Source: Rhodanobacter thiooxydans (lineage in GTDB: Bacteria; Pseudomonadota; Gammaproteobacteria; Xanthomonadales; Rhodanobacteraceae). From it: a stretch of 64,000 nucleotides of DNA. The translations under genes were made by a program, and so were the position numbers. The notes under the pieces were generated by a model, which had not been told where the DNA came from, did not search any database, and saw only the letters and a list, made by a program, of their open reading frames with translations. Location: NCBI RefSeq assembly GCF_021545845.1, contig NZ_CP088923.1, forward strand, positions 2,666,001 to 2,730,000, in the 5' to 3' direction. Numbering within the stretch: position 1 is the first letter of the stretch; each line of letters starts with the position of its first letter. This document shows positions 1-8,314 of the stretch, piece after piece.

Positions 1-1447
1 CGTCGACCCAGCGCAGCGATGGAATCGCCCCGGCGAGCGTACCAGGGAACGCCGGCCAGCCCATCGCCCGGCTGAACGCGGCCATATCGACGCCGGTCAG
101 CGCCAGCGAGGCCGCCAGCCGCTGCCCTTCGGCCGCCGCCGGGCGCCAGTCCAGTTGGCCGATCCGCAGCTGCCCCTCAAGCACCGGCACCAGCAAGGGC
201 TGCTGCAGGCCGAGCGTACCGCCGCGGCTTTGCCAGCGCGATTGCGCGGCGCCGTGGGTCAGGCGGTGGAACTGCAGGCTGCGCCAGCCCAGGGTGGTGG
301 CCGGCCGCTCGCCATCGCTCGCCCAATCCAGCCCGCCCTGCAAGCCCTCGACCGCCAACCGGCCATCCGCGTCGGCCAGGTTCAGCCCCTCGGTGGTGAA
401 CGCGAAGGCATGCGGGCCGTCTGCGCGCAGGTCCAGGCTGCCGCTCAGCTGGCCGGCGATGCGCATGTCACGCAGCCCCAACGTGCTCAGCCAGGCCTCG
501 CCATAACGCTGGTAGGCCGCCGGAAAAGTCGCGCGCAGGTGGTCCAGCCGCAGGCTCCTCAGCGCGCCTTTCGCGTCGAAGGCCAGCGCACCGTCGAGCT
601 GCAACGCGTCGGTATCGTTCAATCGCAGGTGGCTCAGTTCAAAGGTGCCGCTCTGCGCACTCGCGTGCAGCGCCAGTTGGACCGGATGATCCGGCAGCCT
701 CACGTAGATCGGCCCCAGCAGCAGCTCGCCACGGCGCAGGGTGGAGTCCAGTTCGATCCGCGCCGGGCCGGCGGTGGTGTCCAGACTGAAGCGCCCGTTG
801 CCGTCCAGCCCCTGCCCGGCCAAGGTGCCGCCGGGGGTATCGAAACCCAGCTTGGCCACGCTGAATTGTCCGGACGACTGCAGCCCGGGATCGCGCAGGT
901 CCAGCGCCAGTTCGGCATCCAGCCGGCCGCCGGTGGGGCGCCCCGACCACACCGTGCCCAGCAGGCCCTGCAGCCAGCCGGCGGGAAGATTGTCCAGGCT
1001 GATCTGCGCATGCGTGGGCCGGTCCAGCGGCAGCGCGGTACTGGCATGCGCCTTGCCCTGGGTGATGTCGACCAGCAGAGTGTTGGCCGCCTCGCTGAGC
1101 AGGATGTTGACGCGGGCGTCGCTGAGCGCCCCGCCCGGCGCGCCGGCCAGGCGCACGTTGCCGTCGAGGCTCCAGCGCAGGCGGGCATCGCGCTGCAGGT
1201 TGCCGTCGAGGTTCAGGCCCAGCCGCCGCCAGCCCATCGCCGGCACATCCGCCTGCTCGGCGCTCAATCGCAGCCGCAAGCCTCCGGCAGCCTCCTCGTC
1301 GAGGCGCAGGCTTACCCCCTGCAGGCGCACCCCCGGCACGCTGATCGACTTCGCCGTCAGCAGTACCTGCGCCTGCGCAGGCAGCATCCAGCCGATCCCC
1401 AGCAGCAGGCAGCAGCACAGCAGCAAGTGGCTTGAAGTCGGGCGCAT
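1..1447 (-). CDS. Exported AsmA/YdbH-like protein, N-terminal part (gene runs off the window)
   Basis: A continuous minus-strand frame of 482 codons starts at an ATG (1445-1447) and has no stop before base 1. The first 27 residues are a clear signal peptide: a short polar start, a Leu/Cys-rich core and an AQAQ cleavage region. The rest is a run of alternating hydrophobic/polar segments with many D/N-G turns, as in repetitive beta-rich envelope proteins of the AsmA/YdbH/TamB type that bridge the inner and outer membranes. I infer this class from architecture only; no catalytic motif is visible. The gene is divergent from the regulator at 1472, with 24 bases between the start codons. The start was chosen because the signal peptide begins there; an out-of-frame ATG at 1457 is not used. 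The C-terminus is missing. Confidence 0.7.
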   Translation of the reverse strand, partial: MRPTSSHLLLCCCLLLGIGWMLPAQAQVLLTAKSISVPGVRLQGVSLRLDEEAAGGLRLRLSAEQADVPAMGWRRLGLNLDGNLQRDARLRWSLDGNVRLAGAPGGALSDARVNILLSEAANTLLVDITQGKAHASTALPLDRPTHAQISLDNLPAGWLQGLLGTVWSGRPTGGRLDAELALDLRDPGLQSSGQFSVAKLGFDTPGGTLAGQGLDGNGRFSLDTTAGPARIELDSTLRRGELLLGPIYVRLPDHPVQLALHASAQSGTFELSHLRLNDTDALQLDGALAFDAKGALRSLRLDHLRATFPAAYQRYGEAWLSTLGLRDMRIAGQLSGSLDLRADGPHAFAFTTEGLNLADADGRLAVEGLQGGLDWASDGERPATTLGWRSLQFHRLTHGAAQSRWQSRGGTLGLQQPLLVPVLEGQLRIGQLDWRPAAAEGQRLAASLALTGVDMAAFSRAMGWPAFPGTLAGAIPSLRWVD

Positions 1448-1471
1448 GTCGGGCCATTCTGCCAAATCAAG

Positions 1472-2230
1472 ATGAACGATATGGATTTCGTCATGAGCAG
1501 CTCCCTCGTCAATACCGATTCCGAGCCCACCCCTGCCAGCCGCGCGCGGGTACTGGTGGCCGACGACGACCCCGGCAGCTGCCGTTTCCTGTGCGACGGG
1601 CTGGACGTGATGGGTGCCTACACGGAGGCCTGCCTGGACGGCGCGACAGCCTTGCAACGGGCGCGCGCCGAGCCGTTCGACCTGCTGCTGCTGGATTGCC
1701 GCATGCCCGGCGCCGGCGCACTGCAGATCCTGACCGCGCTGCGCGAGGACGAGCGGGCCCGCTCGGCGGAAAGCATTGCGGTGGCCACCACGGCCGAGCT
1801 GGAACCGGGCGCGCGGCAGTCGCTGCTCGACGCCGGCTTCAGCCAGATCCTGCTGAAACCGTGTGGTCTGGCCGCATTGCAGGAGGTGCTGGCCCTGGTG
1901 CAGCCGGAACGCCAGGCCGCCGGCATGCTGGACGACCAGGCCGCCCTGACCGCCACCGGCGACGCCACCACCATGCGCGCCCTGCGCCTGCTGCTACGCG
2001 AGGAACTCGCCCTGCTGCACCAGGAGCTCGATGCGCTGAGCCGCGACCCTGCCGGCTTCGGCGAGCGCCTGCACCGGCTGCGCTCCTCCTGCGGCTTCTG
2101 CGGTGCGGCCGCGCTGTCCACGCAGACCGTGCTGCTGCAGCGGCAACTGCTGCAGCGTGGCGTCGCGCCGATCGCGCTGGCGCGCTTCCGCCGCGCCCTG
2201 CTGGCGACGTTGCAGGCGCTGGACAACTAG
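1472..2230 (+). CDS. Response regulator with receiver and Hpt-like domains
   Basis: 252 aa. The N-terminal half is a CheY-like receiver domain: acidic cluster D31-D33, phosphoacceptor D75 in LLLLDC, and K109 in LLKP. There is no DNA-binding or GGDEF output domain. The C-terminal ~100 residues are helical and contain LHRLRSSCGF with H201, matching the H-x-L/K-G-x-S/A pattern of histidine phosphotransfer domains. The protein may therefore relay or buffer phosphate in a phosphorelay. No histidine kinase is adjacent, so its partner is unknown. A second in-frame ATG lies at 1493. The stop codon sits inside the left arm of the inverted repeat shared with the convergent recO. Receiver assignment is firm; Hpt is an inference. 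Confidence 0.8.
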   Translation: MNDMDFVMSSSLVNTDSEPTPASRARVLVADDDPGSCRFLCDGLDVMGAYTEACLDGATALQRARAEPFDLLLLDCRMPGAGALQILTALREDERARSAESIAVATTAELEPGARQSLLDAGFSQILLKPCGLAALQEVLALVQPERQAAGMLDDQAALTATGDATTMRALRLLLREELALLHQELDALSRDPAGFGERLHRLRSSCGFCGAAALSTQTVLLQRQLLQRGVAPIALARFRRALLATLQALDN

Positions 2231-2307
2231 GAGCGTAGGCGGCAGAAATCTTCCGGCTGCAAGAGCGTCTGCTTCGCCTCGAAAGCTTCTGCCGCCCACG
2301 CTCCTAG
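2227..2307. repeat. Inverted repeat spanning both convergent stop codons
   Basis: Arms 2227-2247 and 2287-2307 are complementary over 20 of 21 bp (one A-C mismatch at 2237), with a 39-nt spacer. The left arm contains the stop codon of the regulator (2228-2230) and the right arm that of recO (2304-2306). It probably works as a bidirectional terminator/mRNA 3'-end stabiliser. The arm core TAGGAGCG resembles widespread gammaproteobacterial REP-type units. Confidence 0.65.
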
Positions 2308-3029
2308 CCGGACGGCGCCTTGCGCCCGGAGACCGCCGTCGCCAGCACCCGCCAGGCGCGCAGCTCGCTCCCGCCCAGGTGGAAGCGGATCACTTCCCGC
2401 ATCAGGTCGCGCAAGGTTTTCAGGCCATGGGCGTCGGGCATGCTGTCTTGCCCGAGCGCCAGCAGGTCGCTGCCGCGCAGCGCGCGCGGCGTGCTGGCGA
2501 CGCAACGCACGGCGCCCTGCTCGACCTGATAGCGGTAGCACGCCGACGGCTCCAGCGGCTCGCCGGATTCCGCGTCGTGCAGCAGCTGCAGGCCGTAGCC
2601 GATCGCCTCCAGCAGGTCGCGCTCGAAGCGGCGCAGGCTCCAGGCCAGCGATTCGCCAGCGGCCAGCCGTGCCAGCGTGCGCGCATAGGCATCGAACAAG
2701 CGCGGGTACGGGTCCTGCCGGCCGGTCAGGCGCACCACCAGTTCGTTGAGATACAGCCCGGCCAGGCCGGCGTCGCCCGGCAGGCGCGTCGGCGTACCCA
2801 CCGTCTCGACCGCGGTCAGCGTGGCCAGCTCGCCGCGCAGCAGCAGATCCATCGCCAGCGGCTGGAACGGCTCCAGTTGCGCCCGCCGCAGGCGCGAGCG
2901 CTCGCCACGCACGCCGCGCGCCACCACGCCGAGCCGACCATGCTCGCGGGTCAGGCACTCCAGCAGCAGCGACGTCTCGCGGTAGGCACGCGCATGCAGG
3001 ACGTAGGCGGGTTGCTGTTCGAGGCGCAT
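2304..3029 (-). CDS. recO: DNA repair protein RecO
   Basis: 241 aa, the usual size for gammaproteobacterial RecO. RecO mediates loading of RecA onto SSB-coated single-stranded DNA in the RecFOR pathway. The N-terminal OB-fold is recognisable (residues 1-80: YVLHARAYRETSLLLECLTR, then GVVARGVRG). The helical C-terminal part carries YLNELVVRL and FERDLLEAIGYGL. The zinc-binding cysteines of Gram-positive RecO are absent, as expected here. It lies downstream of era on the same strand; a perfect 32-bp inverted repeat occupies the 102-nt gap, so the two may be processed or terminated separately. Confidence 0.95.
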   Translation of the reverse strand: MRLEQQPAYVLHARAYRETSLLLECLTREHGRLGVVARGVRGERSRLRRAQLEPFQPLAMDLLLRGELATLTAVETVGTPTRLPGDAGLAGLYLNELVVRLTGRQDPYPRLFDAYARTLARLAAGESLAWSLRRFERDLLEAIGYGLQLLHDAESGEPLEPSACYRYQVEQGAVRCVASTPRALRGSDLLALGQDSMPDAHGLKTLRDLMREVIRFHLGGSELRAWRVLATAVSGRKAPSG

Positions 3030-3038
3030 GGAGTAAAA

Positions 3039-3130
3039 GCCGGGATTCGGGATTGGGGATACGGGATTCGCAAGAGCGTGCAGGCTTCGAGGCTTTTACG
3101 AATCCCGTATCCCCAATCCCGAATCCCGGC
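3039..3130. repeat. Perfect 32-bp inverted repeat, GGGATTCGGGAT family
   Basis: Arms 3039-3070 and 3099-3130 are perfectly complementary (32 bp) with a 28-nt spacer, made of CGGGATT/GGGGATACGGGATTCG units. It fills the era-recO gap, ending one base before the era stop codon. A second copy of the family lies at 6284-6362. Such repeats are common between genes in xanthomonads. Confidence 0.8.
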
Positions 3131-3131
3131 C

Positions 3132-4064
3132 CTAATCGGTATAGCCGAACTTCTTCAGCATGTTCTCGTCGTCGACCCAGCCTTCGCGCACCTTCACCCA
3201 CAGCTTCAGGAACACCTTGCGCTCGAACATGCGCTCCATGTGGCGCCGCGCGTTGCTGCCGATCGCCTTGAGCTGGGCGCCGCCGTTGCCAATCACGATC
3301 GCCTTCTGGCCGTCGCGCTCGACCCAGATCACCGCATGGATCTCGGCGATGCCGTCGGGGCGGTCGCTGAACTGCTCGATCTCCACCGTGGTGGCGTACG
3401 GCAGCTCCTGGTCCAGCCGCAGCATCAGCTGCTCGCGCACCATCTCGGCGGCGAGGAAGCGCTCGCTGCGGTCGGTGATCTCGTCCTCGCCGAATACCGG
3501 CGGGCGCACCGGCAGGCGCTGCAGGATCGCCCGCTCCAGCTCCTTCAGGCCCTTGCGCTTGAGCGCGCTGAGGTAGTGGATCTCGTCGTAGCTGTGTTCC
3601 ACCGCCAGCCCGGCGACGAACGGCAGCATCGCCGACTTGTCCTTGCTGAGGTCGACCTTGTTGATCGCCAGCAGGCGCGGCGTCGGCTGCTCGACCAGGG
3701 CGGCGTACAGCGCCTCGTCCTCGTCGGTCCAGCGGCCGGCTTCGATCACCTGCACCACCAGGTCGACGTCGCTGATCGCCGAGCGCGCGGCGCGGTTCAG
3801 GCTGCGGTTCATCGCCCGCTTGGCGCCGCGGTGCAGCCCGGGCGTGTCGACGTACATGATCTGCCCGGCCTCGCTGGTGCTGATGCCGAGGATGCGGTGG
3901 CGGGTGGTCTGCGGCCGCGGGCTGGTGATCGACAGGCGAAAGCCGATCAGCGCGTTGAGCAAGGTGGACTTGCCCACGTTCGGCCGCCCGGCCAGCGCCA
4001 CCAGGCCGCAACGGAAGTTCTCGTGCGGCAGCATGCCGCCGGCGGGGTCCAGTTCGTGGTTCAT
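3132..4064 (-). CDS. era: GTPase Era, 16S rRNA/30S assembly factor
   Basis: 310 aa. Era binds GTP and the 3' end of 16S rRNA during late 30S subunit maturation, at the inner face of the membrane. The G motifs are clear: G1 GRPNVGKST (26-34), G3 DTPG (73-76), G4 NKVD (135-138) and the G5-like SALKRKGL. The last ~85 residues form the KH RNA-binding domain ([25 protein letters not shown]). An alternative in-frame start is Met11. It is downstream of rnc on the same strand, the conserved rnc-era-recO order. Confidence 0.97.
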   Translation of the reverse strand: MNHELDPAGGMLPHENFRCGLVALAGRPNVGKSTLLNALIGFRLSITSPRPQTTRHRILGISTSEAGQIMYVDTPGLHRGAKRAMNRSLNRAARSAISDVDLVVQVIEAGRWTDEDEALYAALVEQPTPRLLAINKVDLSKDKSAMLPFVAGLAVEHSYDEIHYLSALKRKGLKELERAILQRLPVRPPVFGEDEITDRSERFLAAEMVREQLMLRLDQELPYATTVEIEQFSDRPDGIAEIHAVIWVERDGQKAIVIGNGGAQLKAIGSNARRHMERMFERKVFLKLWVKVREGWVDDENMLKKFGYTD

Positions 4065-4145
4065 GGCGCGGGTTGCTCAGGTCGGGTGGCAAGTGTAGTG
4101 CTTCGCCGGAGGCGGCACGCGGCGCGGCGGGCGGAAGCAGCGAGG

Positions 4146-4805
4146 TCAGGCGTCGCGCTGCTGTTCCAGCAGCCGGTTCAACACGGTCTCGGCTGCGTCC
4201 TGCTCCGCGGCACGGCGGCTGCCGCCATGCGCTTCGGCGATGAACGCCAGCGGTTCGCCGATGCTGCAGCTGACGTCGAAGGTCTTGGCGTGGTCCTCGC
4301 CATGGCTGGCGACCAGTTCGTACTGCGGTAACGGCAGGCCCTTGGCCTGCAGCCATTCCTGCAGCCGCGTCTTGGCGTCCTTGGAGGAGCGGCGCAGGGC
4401 GACGATGCGTTCGGCGAACAGCCCGCGCACGAACTCGCGGCAGGCGTCGAAGCCGCCGTCCTGGTAGACCGCGGCGACCATCGCCTCGAACGCGTCGGCG
4501 AGGATCGAATCGCGCCGGAAGCCGCCGCTCTTCAATTCGCCGGGGCCGAGTTTCAGCCCGTCGCCCAACGCCAGTTCGCGTGCCACCACGGCCAGCGCCT
4601 GGCCGTTGACCAGTTGCGCCCGCAACCGCGACAGCTCGCCTTCGCTGGCCTTGGGGTGGGCTTCGTACAGCATCTCGGCGACGATCGCGCCGAGCAGCGC
4701 ATCGCCGAGGAACTCCAGCCGCTCGTTGTTCGGCCTGCCGACGCTGCGGTGGGTCAGCGCCAGCTGCGCCAGCGTCGGGTCGCGAAAACGGTAGTTCGGT
4801 TCCAA
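4146..4805 (-). CDS. rnc: Ribonuclease III
   Basis: 219 aa. Double-strand-specific endoribonuclease that processes the rRNA precursor and some mRNAs. The catalytic signature NERLEFLGDALLG is near residue 28, and the second metal-binding region LADAFEAMVAAVYQDGG is present with its Asp and Glu. The C-terminal ~70 residues are the dsRNA-binding domain (DAKTRLQEWLQAKGLPLPQY and a final GGSRRAAEQDAAETVLNRLL). The start codon is 3 nt from the stop of the upstream DUF4845 gene, so the two are translated from one transcript. Confidence 0.97.
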   Translation of the reverse strand: MEPNYRFRDPTLAQLALTHRSVGRPNNERLEFLGDALLGAIVAEMLYEAHPKASEGELSRLRAQLVNGQALAVVARELALGDGLKLGPGELKSGGFRRDSILADAFEAMVAAVYQDGGFDACREFVRGLFAERIVALRRSSKDAKTRLQEWLQAKGLPLPQYELVASHGEDHAKTFDVSCSIGEPLAFIAEAHGGSRRAAEQDAAETVLNRLLEQQRDA

Positions 4806-4808
4806 AAG

Positions 4809-5192
4809 TTACTCGCCTACGTTGCCCTGCAGCGGCACGCTCTTCTCGAAGTGCAGCAGGAAGTCGATGTTGTACATGAACGGAATCTGCTTGTCGTAGG
4901 CCACGCGCAGCTGATTGGCGCCGCCGCTGTTGCGCACGATGGTGATGTTCGCCGGCTTGATGGTGGCGTCGTCCACATACTGGAAGCCCATCTTGAACAT
5001 CAGGCCACGGCGGATGTCGTCCAGCGACCTGCCGTTGGTGCCCTCGGTGGCGACCTGGTTCATCGCCTTCACCACGCCCATGTACTCCGAATACGACGGC
5101 AGCAGCTTCATGCCCATGTAGGCCAGAAAGCCCACGATGGCCATGACCATCAGGAACCCGACCAGGGTGATGCCCGACTGCTTCGATTTCAT
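4809..5192 (-). CDS. DUF4845 family membrane-anchored protein
   Basis: 127 aa. The start at 5192 is chosen over the longer frame because a GAGGGG ribosome-binding site lies just upstream and the protein then begins MKSKQSGITLVGFLMVMAIV, a pilin-like N-terminus. One hydrophobic segment (about residues 9-29) anchors a small periplasmic domain. DUF4845 genes sit between lepB and rnc in many gammaproteobacteria. Function is unknown; the GITLVGFL leader resembles prepilin peptidase sites but lacks the canonical E5, so I do not claim processing. Confidence 0.85.
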   Translation of the reverse strand: MKSKQSGITLVGFLMVMAIVGFLAYMGMKLLPSYSEYMGVVKAMNQVATEGTNGRSLDDIRRGLMFKMGFQYVDDATIKPANITIVRNSGGANQLRVAYDKQIPFMYNIDFLLHFEKSVPLQGNVGE

Positions 5193-5371
5193 AGTCCCCT
5201 CGCTATGCCGCCTGCTCGGCGTGCCTGTGTGTGTGGTGATCCGCGCACGGCGACCGTCGCCGCCCACGCGGGCGTGCCGATTATGCCTGCGGATTCTCGC
5301 ACTGTCGGCGGCCACGCGCGCGGCAGTTCGACCCCGTCACGCTTTCGCCAGCCGGGCCGCCACGATCAGCT

Positions 5372-6268
5372 TCAGTGGATCACCGTGCCGATGCGCGAGA
5401 AGTCCACCCCGCCAGTGCCCCAGCCCTTCCAGCTCATCCAGATCAGGAACGCCTTGCCGGCCAGGTTCTGCTCCGGCATGCAGCCCCACCAGCGGCTGTC
5501 CAGGCTGTCGTAGCGGTTGTCGCCCATCACCAGGTAGCACCCCGGCGGCACCTTCGATGGCACGCGGTCGTTCGGGATCGAATTGGGCGTGGTGTAGGCC
5601 GGCATCCGCGCGATCATGTGGTTGACCTTGCCCAGGTGTTCGGTCCACACCGTGGCGCCCATGTTCAGCATGATCTGGTCCACGCTGCGCTGCGGGTTGC
5701 CCACATAGGGGCCGATCTCCTCGGCGTTCACGCGCTGGCCGTTCACCCACAGCTCGGCGCCACGCACCTCGATGCTGTCGCCCGGCAGGCCGATCACCCG
5801 CTTGATCCAGTTCTGCGCCGGCACCGACGCGTGCGGATCACTGCAGCTCATGTCGCCGCTGCGCACCAGCTTGCCGCCTTCCTCACACAGGTAGCCGGGG
5901 AAGCGGAACACCACCACGTCGCCACGCTGCGGCTCGCCGAGATCGACCAGCTTGTTGTTGAACGCGGGCATGCGCAGGCCGTAGGCGAACTTGTTGACCA
6001 GGATGAAATCGCCCACGTCCAGCGTCGGCATCATCGAGCCCGACGGAATGCGAAAGGGTTCTGCCACGAACGAGCGCAGCAGCAGCACCACCAGCACCAC
6101 CGGAAACAGCGAGCGCGACCAGTCCACCGGGGCCGGGTCGCGATACTCCCCGCCGGCTGCCTCCAGCCGCGCCTTGCGCTTCTTGTACAGGAACAGCCGG
6201 TCCAGCCCCCACACCACGCCGAACAGCACGGTGAGGCCAAGCAGGATGGCGGAAAAATCGAATTCCAT
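5372..6268 (-). CDS. lepB: Signal peptidase I
   Basis: 298 aa. Inner-membrane Ser/Lys protease that cleaves signal peptides of exported proteins. Two transmembrane helices are seen (about residues 7-28 and 52-66). The catalytic serine is S78 in IPSGSMMPTL and the general base is K146 in NWIKRVIGLPGDS. The box V motif VMGDNRYDSLDSRWWG is present near the C-terminus. Part of the lepA-lepB-DUF4845-rnc cluster on the minus strand; the lepA-lepB gap holds an inverted repeat. Confidence 0.97.
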   Translation of the reverse strand: MEFDFSAILLGLTVLFGVVWGLDRLFLYKKRKARLEAAGGEYRDPAPVDWSRSLFPVVLVVLLLRSFVAEPFRIPSGSMMPTLDVGDFILVNKFAYGLRMPAFNNKLVDLGEPQRGDVVVFRFPGYLCEEGGKLVRSGDMSCSDPHASVPAQNWIKRVIGLPGDSIEVRGAELWVNGQRVNAEEIGPYVGNPQRSVDQIMLNMGATVWTEHLGKVNHMIARMPAYTTPNSIPNDRVPSKVPPGCYLVMGDNRYDSLDSRWWGCMPEQNLAGKAFLIWMSWKGWGTGGVDFSRIGTVIH

Positions 6269-6283
6269 GGGGGCTCCTTCGGA

Positions 6284-6362
6284 GCCGGGATACGGGATTC
6301 GGGATACGGGATTCGAAAGTGCGGCTGCTCCGAATCCTTTATCCCGAATCCCGTATCCCGGC
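6284..6362. repeat. 32-bp inverted repeat, GGGATACGGGATTCG family, second copy
   Basis: Arms 6284-6315 and 6331-6362 pair over 30 of 32 bp with a 15-nt loop. They consist of tandem GGGATACGGGATTCG units like those at 3039-3130. The right arm ends on the first base of the lepA stop codon. It lies between lepA (upstream) and lepB, both on the minus strand, and may modulate read-through or mRNA stability. Confidence 0.75.
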
Positions 6363-8155
6363 TATTTGTCCACTTTCAAAACCGCCAGGAAGGCTTCCTG
6401 GGGAATTTCCACGCGACCGACCTGCTTCATGCGTTTCTTGCCTTCCTTCTGCTTCTCCAGCAGCTTCTTCTTGCGGCTGACGTCGCCGCCGTAGCACTTG
6501 GCCAGAACATTCTTGCGTAGGGCTTTCACCGTGGAACGCGCGATGACCTGCGCACCGATCGCGGCCTGGATCGCCACGTCGAACTGCTGGCGCGGGATCA
6601 GGTCCTTCATCCGCTCGACCAGGTCGCGGCCGCGGCGGTCGGCGTGGCTGCGGTGCACGATCAGCGAGAGCGCGTCGACGCGGTCGCCATTGATCAGCAC
6701 GTCCACGCGCACGAACGGGCCGGCATCGAAACGCTCGAAGTGGTAGTCCATCGAGGCGTAGCCGCGCGAAACGGATTTCAGCCGGTCGAAGAAATCCATC
6801 ACCACTTCGGCCAGCGGCATCTCGTAGCTGATCTGCACCTGGGTGGCCAGGTACTGGATCGAGCGCTGCACGCCGCGCTTCTCCTCGCACAGGGTGATCA
6901 CGTTGCCGATGTAGTCCGGCGGCGTGAGGATGTTGGCGACGATGATCGGCTCGCGGATCTCCTGCACCAGACTGGAATTCGTCGGCAGCTTGGCCGGGTT
7001 GTCCAGCATCAGGATCGAACCGTCGGTCTTGAGCACCTCATACACCACGGTCGGCGCGGTGGTGATCAGGTTCAGATCGTATTCGCGTTCCAGCCGCTCC
7101 TGCACGATTTCCATGTGCAGCATGCCGAGGAAGCCGCAGCGGAAACCGAAGCCCATCGCCTCGGAGGATTCCGGCTCGAAGAACAGCGCGGCGTCGTTCA
7201 GGCGCAGCTTGTCCAGCGCTTCGCGCATCGCCGGGAAGTCGTCCGACGACACCGGGAACAGGCCGGCGAACACGCGTGGCTGCATGGTCTGGAAACCGGG
7301 CAGAGCCTTCTCGGCCGGCTTGCCGGCCAGGGTCAGCGTGTCGCCGACCGGCGCGCCGTGCACGTCCTTGATCGAGGCATTGATCCAGCCCACCTCGCCG
7401 GCGCCGAGCTTGTCCAGCTTCTTGCGCTTGGGCGTGAACACGCCGACGTCGTCCACTTCGTGGGTGCGCCCGGTGGACATCACCAGCAGCTTGTCGCCGG
7501 GCTTGATCTCGCCCTGCATCACGCGCACCAGCGACACCACACCCAGGTAGTTGTCGAACCACGAGTCGATGATCAGCGCCTGCAGCCGGTCGGTGTCGCG
7601 CGGCTTGGGCGGCGGGATGCGCGCGACGATCGCCTCCAGCACCTCGATCACGTTGAGGCCGGTCTTGGCGCTGATCGCCACCGCATCGGTGGCATCGATG
7701 CCGATCACCGCCTCGATCTCGCCCTTCACCTTCTCGATGTCGGCGGTGGGCAGGTCGATCTTGTTCAGCACCGGCACCACTTCCAGGCCCATCTCCACCG
7801 CGGTGTAGCAGTTGGCGACGGACTGCGCCTCCACGCCCTGGGCGGCGTCCACCACCAGCAGCGCGCCTTCGCACGCGGCCAGTGAGCGGCTCACCTCGTA
7901 GGAGAAGTCGACGTGGCCGGGCGTGTCGATGAAGTTGAGCTGATAGGTCTTGCCATCGCGCGCCTTGTACGGCAACGACACCGACTGCGCCTTGATGGTG
8001 ATGCCGCGTTCGCGCTCGATCGGATTGTTGTCCAGCACCTGCGCCTCCATCTCGCGGTCGGCCAGGCCGCCGCAGAGATGGATGATGCGATCGGCCAGGG
8101 TCGACTTGCCGTGGTCGATGTGGGCGATGATGGAGAAGTTGCGGATCAATTCCAT
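6362..8155 (-). CDS. lepA: Elongation factor 4 (LepA), back-translocase GTPase
   Basis: 597 aa from the ATG at 8155, matching the ~599 aa family length; a longer in-frame extension to 8221 is unlikely because LepA proteins begin at [19 protein letters not shown]. Ribosomal GTPase that acts on stalled or mistranslocated ribosomes. G motifs: AHIDHGKST (G1), RGITIK (G2), DTPGHVD (G3), NKIDLP (G4). The LepA-specific C-terminal domain with [19 protein letters not shown] and [20 protein letters not shown] is complete. First gene of the lepA-lepB cluster. Confidence 0.97.
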   Translation of the reverse strand: MELIRNFSIIAHIDHGKSTLADRIIHLCGGLADREMEAQVLDNNPIERERGITIKAQSVSLPYKARDGKTYQLNFIDTPGHVDFSYEVSRSLAACEGALLVVDAAQGVEAQSVANCYTAVEMGLEVVPVLNKIDLPTADIEKVKGEIEAVIGIDATDAVAISAKTGLNVIEVLEAIVARIPPPKPRDTDRLQALIIDSWFDNYLGVVSLVRVMQGEIKPGDKLLVMSTGRTHEVDDVGVFTPKRKKLDKLGAGEVGWINASIKDVHGAPVGDTLTLAGKPAEKALPGFQTMQPRVFAGLFPVSSDDFPAMREALDKLRLNDAALFFEPESSEAMGFGFRCGFLGMLHMEIVQERLEREYDLNLITTAPTVVYEVLKTDGSILMLDNPAKLPTNSSLVQEIREPIIVANILTPPDYIGNVITLCEEKRGVQRSIQYLATQVQISYEMPLAEVVMDFFDRLKSVSRGYASMDYHFERFDAGPFVRVDVLINGDRVDALSLIVHRSHADRRGRDLVERMKDLIPRQQFDVAIQAAIGAQVIARSTVKALRKNVLAKCYGGDVSRKKKLLEKQKEGKKRMKQVGRVEIPQEAFLAVLKVDK

Positions 8156-8314
8156 GGAGCGCGGGCGGCCTGTCGGGCTTGGGCTTGCCATCACGCACCA
8201 TGCGTGGCGGCGCGTCAGCACAAAGTGACGCTAACCCGGCATTATCGCAGAACCCGCCGCCGCCATGCGCAAACCACGCGGCGCCGCGTTACCGCCAGTC
8301 GCGCGCCGCCGCGG

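Noticed and set aside
155..1435. 426-codon plus-strand ORF at the left end
   Set aside because: Gln/Ala/Arg-rich shadow of the minus-strand exported-protein gene; low-complexity composition typical of antisense frames in high-GC DNA.
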